Shown piece after piece: positions 60,316 to 64,000 of a stretch of DNA of 64,000 nucleotides. The stretch is from Lutimonas saemankumensis (lineage in GTDB: Bacteria; Bacteroidota; Bacteroidia; Flavobacteriales; Flavobacteriaceae), in contig NZ_JAIUZR010000004.1 in the NCBI RefSeq assembly GCF_020171465.1, positions 434,001-498,000 of the forward strand, given 5' to 3'. A program made the position numbers and the translations under genes. The notes below the pieces were generated by a model. The model did no database searches, was not told the origin of the DNA, and saw only the letters and a program-made list of their open reading frames with translations. The first letter of the stretch is position 1. The number at the start of each line of letters is the position of its first letter.

Positions 60316-61596
60316 TTAGCTAAATTCCAAACCGGCATTATAGACTTTCAGCGCTCTTTCGCGAGCCATTTTATGTTCAACCATAGGCGACGGATAATCA
60401 AAAGTTTCATATTCTGGAATCCATTTTCTAACATAGAGCAGGTCATTATCAAATTTTTTCAGTTGTGAAGACGGATTGAAAATCCTGAAATAGGGAGCGG
60501 CGTCACAACCGGTGCCTGCCGCCCACTGCCAGTTTCCATTGTTCGAAGATAGTTCGTAGTCCAGAAGCTTTGAAGCAAAATAAGCCTCTCCCCATCTCCA
60601 ATCAATTAACAAGTGTTTACATAAAAAACCAGCAGTTATCATCCTGGTTCGGTTATGCATATAACCTGTTGTATTTAATTCCCGCATACCTGCATCAACC
60701 ATCGGGTAACCTGTCATTCCATTGCACCATTTTTCAAAATCCTCCTGATTGTTTCTCCAAATAATTCCGTTATACCTGGATTTGAAATTTTCATGAACCA
60801 CCTTTGGATAATGATATAGGATCTGCATAAAAAATTCTCTCCAGATCAATTCACTTAACAGTACGTCACTTTTTTTCTCAATTTTTTCAACAAGCCTGCG
60901 AATACTAATCGTTCCGAATCTTAAGTGTGGCCCTAAACGGGTCCCCCCATCCTTAAAAGGATAATCTCGATCTTCTTCATACTTTTTAGCTTTGCTCAAA
61001 TCAAAGGGTTGAACCACTATCCCTGAACGCTTAAACTGAAGTTCTTCTATTTCCGGAAATGGTATTTTTTGCCGGATCAATCGTTCTAAATTAGCCTTTT
61101 TAAACGGTCCTCCCTTTTGATAAAGACTCAGCCATTTATTTTTATAGGGTGTAAAGACTTGATAGGGCTTCATATCCCCTTTGACAACCTCATCCTCCTC
61201 AAAAATAACCTGATCTTTAAAAGATCTGCACTCAACAGATGCCTGCTTTAACAGAAGTTCGATCTCTTGATCTCTTTCTCTGGCATAGGGTTCATAATCT
61301 TTGTTGTAATAAAGTGTTGATATATCGTATTCTCGCAGCAACTCCTTCCAGGCCCCTAAAGGATCTCCCTTTAGAATCTTCAGGCTACTTCCATATTGGG
61401 AAAACTCCTGGTTAATGTTCCTGAGTGAGTCATATATAAAAGTGATACGTGGATCATCGGTTTCCAGTTCCCTGGTGATCAATTCGTCAAATATGAATAC
61501 CGGCAAAACCTGTTCATTTTCTTCAAGTGCAGAAAAAAAACCAATATTATCGTCAATTCTCAGATCTCGTCGAAACCAAAATACAGCAGTCTTCAT
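60316..61596 (-). CDS. phrB: deoxyribodipyrimidine photolyase/cryptochrome
   Basis: A 426-residue flavoprotein with the N-terminal photolyase alpha/beta domain (WFRRDLRIDDNIGF, about 1-130) and the FAD-binding helical domain (about 200-426). Key segments are TRLGPHLRFGTIS, LIWREFFMQILYHYP, GYPMVDAGMRELNTTGYMHNR in part, and NNGNWQWAAGTGCDAAPYFRIFNP in part. The Trp residues of the electron-transfer chain and the active-site region fit class I CPD photolyases, which repair UV dimers using blue light. It is 25 bp downstream of the SDR gene in transcription order and probably shares its transcript. Confidence 0.94.
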   Translation of the reverse strand: MKTAVFWFRRDLRIDDNIGFFSALEENEQVLPVFIFDELITRELETDDPRITFIYDSLRNINQEFSQYGSSLKILKGDPLGAWKELLREYDISTLYYNKDYEPYARERDQEIELLLKQASVECRSFKDQVIFEEDEVVKGDMKPYQVFTPYKNKWLSLYQKGGPFKKANLERLIRQKIPFPEIEELQFKRSGIVVQPFDLSKAKKYEEDRDYPFKDGGTRLGPHLRFGTISIRRLVEKIEKKSDVLLSELIWREFFMQILYHYPKVVHENFKSRYNGIIWRNNQEDFEKWCNGMTGYPMVDAGMRELNTTGYMHNRTRMITAGFLCKHLLIDWRWGEAYFASKLLDYELSSNNGNWQWAAGTGCDAAPYFRIFNPSSQLKKFDNDLLYVRKWIPEYETFDYPSPMVEHKMARERALKVYNAGLEFS

Positions 61597-61621
61597 TTAT
61601 CTATTAGATTTATTAGAGATC

Positions 61622-63043
61622 CTATTCAGCACCTACTAAATTCTTGAGCATTCCTCTAAAAATAAGTCCGTGAAACGGATAAACCAGATACCAGTAAATT
61701 CTTCCCATAATTCCCACAGGCCTGAACGTTGCGGTTTGCACAAGCATCCCGTTCTTTATTCTGAATTCCAGCCAGGCCTCTCCGGGAAGTTTCATTTCTG
61801 CAAATAACAGGAGCCTTCCCTCTTTTTTATCAGCAAATAATACCCGCCAGAAATCAACAGCATCTCCTGAATTCAGTTCAACCTGGCTGGTCCTTCCTCT
61901 TCGTAATCCAACTCCTCCTGCCAGCTTATCCAGAAATCCTCGAAACTTCCAAAGGATATTCCCATAATACCATCCATTCTCACCACCTATCCTCCAAATC
62001 CTGTCCACTGTAGCTTCAAAATCATCATACTTCATTTCTCTTTGATCCCTGAAACAGCCAAAAGAAGGAACGTTAATGAAATCAGAAATATCCATTTCCA
62101 ATGTGCCACTGCTCATTGCATCTTTCCAGCTTGATATGATCTCATTACTTTGTATCTTACTAAATGCTCTTCGAAGTGATTCCTCATAGCTGACAGGTTT
62201 AATACCCAAGGTCTCGGCCCAGTTATTATCCCTGCAAATCACTTCTATCTTCATGCTGTTCACAAGAGCGATCGCAAGATTATAAGAAGTGGAGGTAACA
62301 AAATATAGCCAGTAGGAAGAAAGCCTGGGGGTCATAACAGGGACAATATAGATATAGCGTTTCAAATTTCTTATTCTCGCGAATTCCAGTAACATTTCTT
62401 TATAGCTCAAAATATCCGGCCCTCCAATATCAAAATCTTTATCGTAGCCTTTTTCATTCAACATGGTTTTGATAAGAAAACTTATCACATCCTTAACTCC
62501 AATTGGCTGACATCTTGTATTTAACCATCTGGGTGTTACCATAACAGGCAATTTTTCCACCAGGTCCCTGATAATCTCAAAAGACGCACTTCCTGAGCCA
62601 ATGATGATACCGGCCCTCAGGGTTGTAAGTTTATACTTTCCCCGGGAAAGTTCTTCTTCTACATTCTTTCTGGAAGAAAGGTGCTTTGACAGGGCTTCTT
62701 CGTTGATAATGCCACTGAGATAAACCACATGCTTCACTTTCGTTAAGTTCATAGCTTCTCTGAAATTACTCGCAGATTGACTCTCCAGTGTTACATAGTT
62801 TTTGGAATTAGACATGGAATGCACAAGATAATAAGCCCCGTCAATATTTTTCGGAATTTTTTGAAGGGAAGATTTATCAAGGAGATCGATTTCGATGACT
62901 TCGATTTTAGAAGCCATAGAAGTAGGAGGGTTAAATCGCTTTTTATCCCTTACGCAACAAATCACCTCATACCCATTGCTAACAAGTGCCGGCAGTAATC
63001 TCTTCCCAATATAACCGGTTGCTCCGGTAAGCAATATCCTCAT
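61622..63043 (-). CDS. SDR-family NAD(P)-binding protein fused to DUF2867
   Basis: The 473-residue protein has an N-terminal extended-SDR Rossmann fold (ILLTGATGYIGKRLLPAL, glycine-rich cofactor loop; YLVHSM and the VVYLSGI strand) spanning about 1-290, then a DUF2867 domain (about 330-473; the VDRIWRIGGENGWYYGNILWKFRG segment in part, and LFAEMKLPGEAWLEF). This fusion is common next to photolyase genes, as here. Enzymatic activity is not known; membrane-lipid or pigment roles have been suggested only by context. Its start is 57 bp from the 3' end of the PH-domain gene. Confidence 0.9.
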   Translation of the reverse strand: MRILLTGATGYIGKRLLPALVSNGYEVICCVRDKKRFNPPTSMASKIEVIEIDLLDKSSLQKIPKNIDGAYYLVHSMSNSKNYVTLESQSASNFREAMNLTKVKHVVYLSGIINEEALSKHLSSRKNVEEELSRGKYKLTTLRAGIIIGSGSASFEIIRDLVEKLPVMVTPRWLNTRCQPIGVKDVISFLIKTMLNEKGYDKDFDIGGPDILSYKEMLLEFARIRNLKRYIYIVPVMTPRLSSYWLYFVTSTSYNLAIALVNSMKIEVICRDNNWAETLGIKPVSYEESLRRAFSKIQSNEIISSWKDAMSSGTLEMDISDFINVPSFGCFRDQREMKYDDFEATVDRIWRIGGENGWYYGNILWKFRGFLDKLAGGVGLRRGRTSQVELNSGDAVDFWRVLFADKKEGRLLLFAEMKLPGEAWLEFRIKNGMLVQTATFRPVGIMGRIYWYLVYPFHGLIFRGMLKNLVGAE

Positions 63044-63100
63044 GGTATTTTAAAATATCTCTTTATGAAAACTGTTCCATTTCAATAAAGGAAACTCATT

Positions 63101-63628
63101 CTATTTACTCTTTTGCAAATCTTTTAGAAGATCTCTTATTTCTCTTAATACAGTCAATGTTTCCAAATCCTTATCCTGGGTTTCTTCGGTTTTAGGTTTA
63201 CGAACCAATACTTCTCTCTCTTCAAGAACCATTCTTTTGAATTCTTCAGACCCTACAATTCCAATCAACTTCATATCGCTGCCATCCGGGTTGCTGCCGC
63301 CTGCTGTTTCAATTTTAAGTATTTTTAATTCCAACAAATTTAGAATCGGATTCTGAAGAAATGTAAGATCCTGTATATTTTCAAGAGGTATGGTTTTTTC
63401 CACCTTAAAAAATGCACCTTTACTAAAGATTAAATGACGATCCGTTAGTGTACATTTCAAATTCTCATAATACCTCCTGCTTACATATTGTCCAAGACCC
63501 AGTAACCAGATGATCAATATTGGAATTCCTATAATTGTGATCAGCAGAAAAAAGGACACGGTTAGTAAAATATAGGTTTTGATCTTTAAACTGAATTCTG
63601 CTTCCTTAATAATTTGGCCCTGATTCAT
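63101..63628 (-). CDS. bacterial PH-domain membrane protein
   Basis: A 175-residue protein with two adjacent hydrophobic helices at about 20-48 and then a bPH2-type domain (about 52-125; RRYYENLKCTLTDRHLIFSKGAFFKVEKTIPLENIQDLTF in part), the YdbT/YdbS-like pattern. The final 45 residues are charged and helical. Related proteins sit at the membrane, and function is not known. A palindrome ACTGAAAATTTCAGT lies about 45 bp upstream of the start. Confidence 0.82.
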   Translation of the reverse strand: MNQGQIIKEAEFSLKIKTYILLTVSFFLLITIIGIPILIIWLLGLGQYVSRRYYENLKCTLTDRHLIFSKGAFFKVEKTIPLENIQDLTFLQNPILNLLELKILKIETAGGSNPDGSDMKLIGIVGSEEFKRMVLEEREVLVRKPKTEETQDKDLETLTVLREIRDLLKDLQKSK

Positions 63629-63761
63629 TCTTAAAATAAGATTTACAATTATGCTAAGTCTAGATTAAAAATACTGAAAATTTCAGTAAAGTCAGGATTA
63701 AGGGCTTTGTATTATGAAATAAACAGCGCTCTAAAATAGGAAAATAGGGCGTTAAAAAACT

Positions 63762-63769
63762 TATATTTG
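63762..63769 (+). promoter_or_regulatory. putative -7 element for the acylase gene
   Basis: TATATTTG fits TAnnTTTG and lies 31 bp before the ATG at 63800. Confidence 0.45.
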
Positions 63770-63799
63770 GGGACCTGTTCCATTAAATCTGCTTCTTAC

Positions 63800-64000
63800 A
63801 TGAAATATTTTGTTCCCTTTTTACTTTTCATTTTTTTAAGCTGCTCCCCTTCCGCTTCGGAGAATTCCTCTAATCCGGATCTTAAACGATGGCAGGAGCA
63901 CGCCAAAAATGTCGAAATCATCAGGGATGATTTTGGAGTTCCACATATTTACGGGAAAACAGATGCGGATGCCGTTTTTGGGATGTTATATGCTCAGTGT
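63800..64000 (+). CDS. penicillin acylase-family lipoprotein, N-terminal fragment
   Basis: The gene runs off the window: 67 codons are visible from the ATG at 63800. A lipoprotein signal (FIFLSCSPS, lipidated Cys15) is followed by KNVEIIRDDFGVPHIYGKTDADAVFGMLYAQ (quoted in part), which is the opening of the Ntn-hydrolase penicillin/acyl-homoserine-lactone acylase family, where the RDxxGVPHI segment is constant. Such enzymes cleave amide bonds of N-acyl compounds after self-processing; the nucleophile Ser of the beta chain lies beyond the window. Substrate unknown. Confidence 0.85.
   Translation, partial: MKYFVPFLLFIFLSCSPSASENSSNPDLKRWQEHAKNVEIIRDDFGVPHIYGKTDADAVFGMLYAQC

Noticed and set aside
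63673-63687. ACTGAAAATTTCAGT as a member of the tandem-site regulon
   Set aside because: The spacer between TGA and TCA is 5 nt, and it is a single site without a partner 22 bp away.
1-64000. CRISPR arrays, insertion sequences, prophage or integration sites
   Set aside because: No regularly spaced direct repeats, transposase, integrase or tRNA-proximal duplication was seen; the tRNA-Leu gene is flanked by ordinary genes.

Overview
The window comes from a chromosome of a marine-type Bacteroidetes, most likely a member of the Flavobacteriaceae. The evidence is low G+C, promoters of the TTG/TAnnTTTG type, SusC/SusD/SusE proteins, a type IX secretion C-terminal domain, CarboxypepD_reg TonB receptors, a mevalonate-pathway gene set with a GYDIA-type GHMP kinase, DUF4270 beside a half-length starch-synthase-like protein, and the prs-rplY-pth cluster. 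No phage, insertion sequence, CRISPR array or rRNA was seen.

Layout. 0-9.5 kb: unlinked membrane and metabolic genes (SMP-30 fragment, phosphoesterase, VanZ-like, atypical pyruvate kinase, SulP transporter, AraC-type regulator, CPBP protease, orphan TonB receptor). 9.6-21.3 kb: housekeeping genes (tRNA-Leu, prs, rplY, pth, glmS, DUF4270, GT5-like, panC, panD, flippase-like, GYDIA kinase, flavoprotein). 21.2-24.2 kb: an arsenic operon (arsR, GNAT, DUF6428, acr3, arsC) with a visible ArsR-type palindrome around its -10-equivalent element. 24.2-31.1 kb: a LytS/LytTR two-component pair, mevalonate genes (mvaD, mevalonate kinase), a geranylgeranyl-transferase-like UbiA protein and a pseudouridine synthase. 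31.1-52.6 kb: a complete alpha-glucan/maltodextrin utilisation locus. One arm (minus strand) encodes SusC, SusD, SusE and a T9SS-exported GH13. The other (plus strand) encodes a LacI regulator, an MFS sugar transporter, beta-phosphoglucomutase, a GH65 maltose phosphorylase, three GH13 enzymes and an esterase. Outer-membrane proteins capture and cut the glucan, periplasmic GH13 trims it, and maltose is taken up and phosphorolysed to glucose and beta-glucose-1-phosphate, which is isomerised to glucose-6-phosphate. 52.7-58.4 kb: a stress/redox-like regulatory island (coiled-coil protein, Hsp20, PepSY-like protein, membrane protein, universal stress protein, receiver-CRP/FNR fusion regulator, PAS histidine kinase). 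58.4-64 kb: MORN-variant repeat protein, small membrane protein, GNAT, photolyase, SDR-DUF2867, PH-domain protein and the start of a penicillin-acylase-type lipoprotein.

The most striking observation is in the 53-56 kb island. Four separate minus-strand promoters (Hsp20, PepSY-like protein, an apparently non-coding transcript, and the universal stress protein operon) share one architecture: two FNR-like TGA-N6-TCA palindromes with centres exactly 22 bp apart, the proximal one exactly 36.5 bp from the edge of a TAnnTTT(G/A) element, i.e. near -41.5. The genes next door encode a PAS histidine kinase and a receiver-CRP/FNR fusion with an FNR-like recognition helix, the obvious candidate regulator. 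One of the four promoters drives no gene: about 235 nt downstream lies a strong intrinsic terminator, so a regulated small RNA is predicted.

A second notable feature is a SusD-type protein carrying an inserted starch-binding module of the kind that is repeated three times in the adjacent SusE-type lipoprotein.

All functional names rest on motif recognition by eye; no database search was run.
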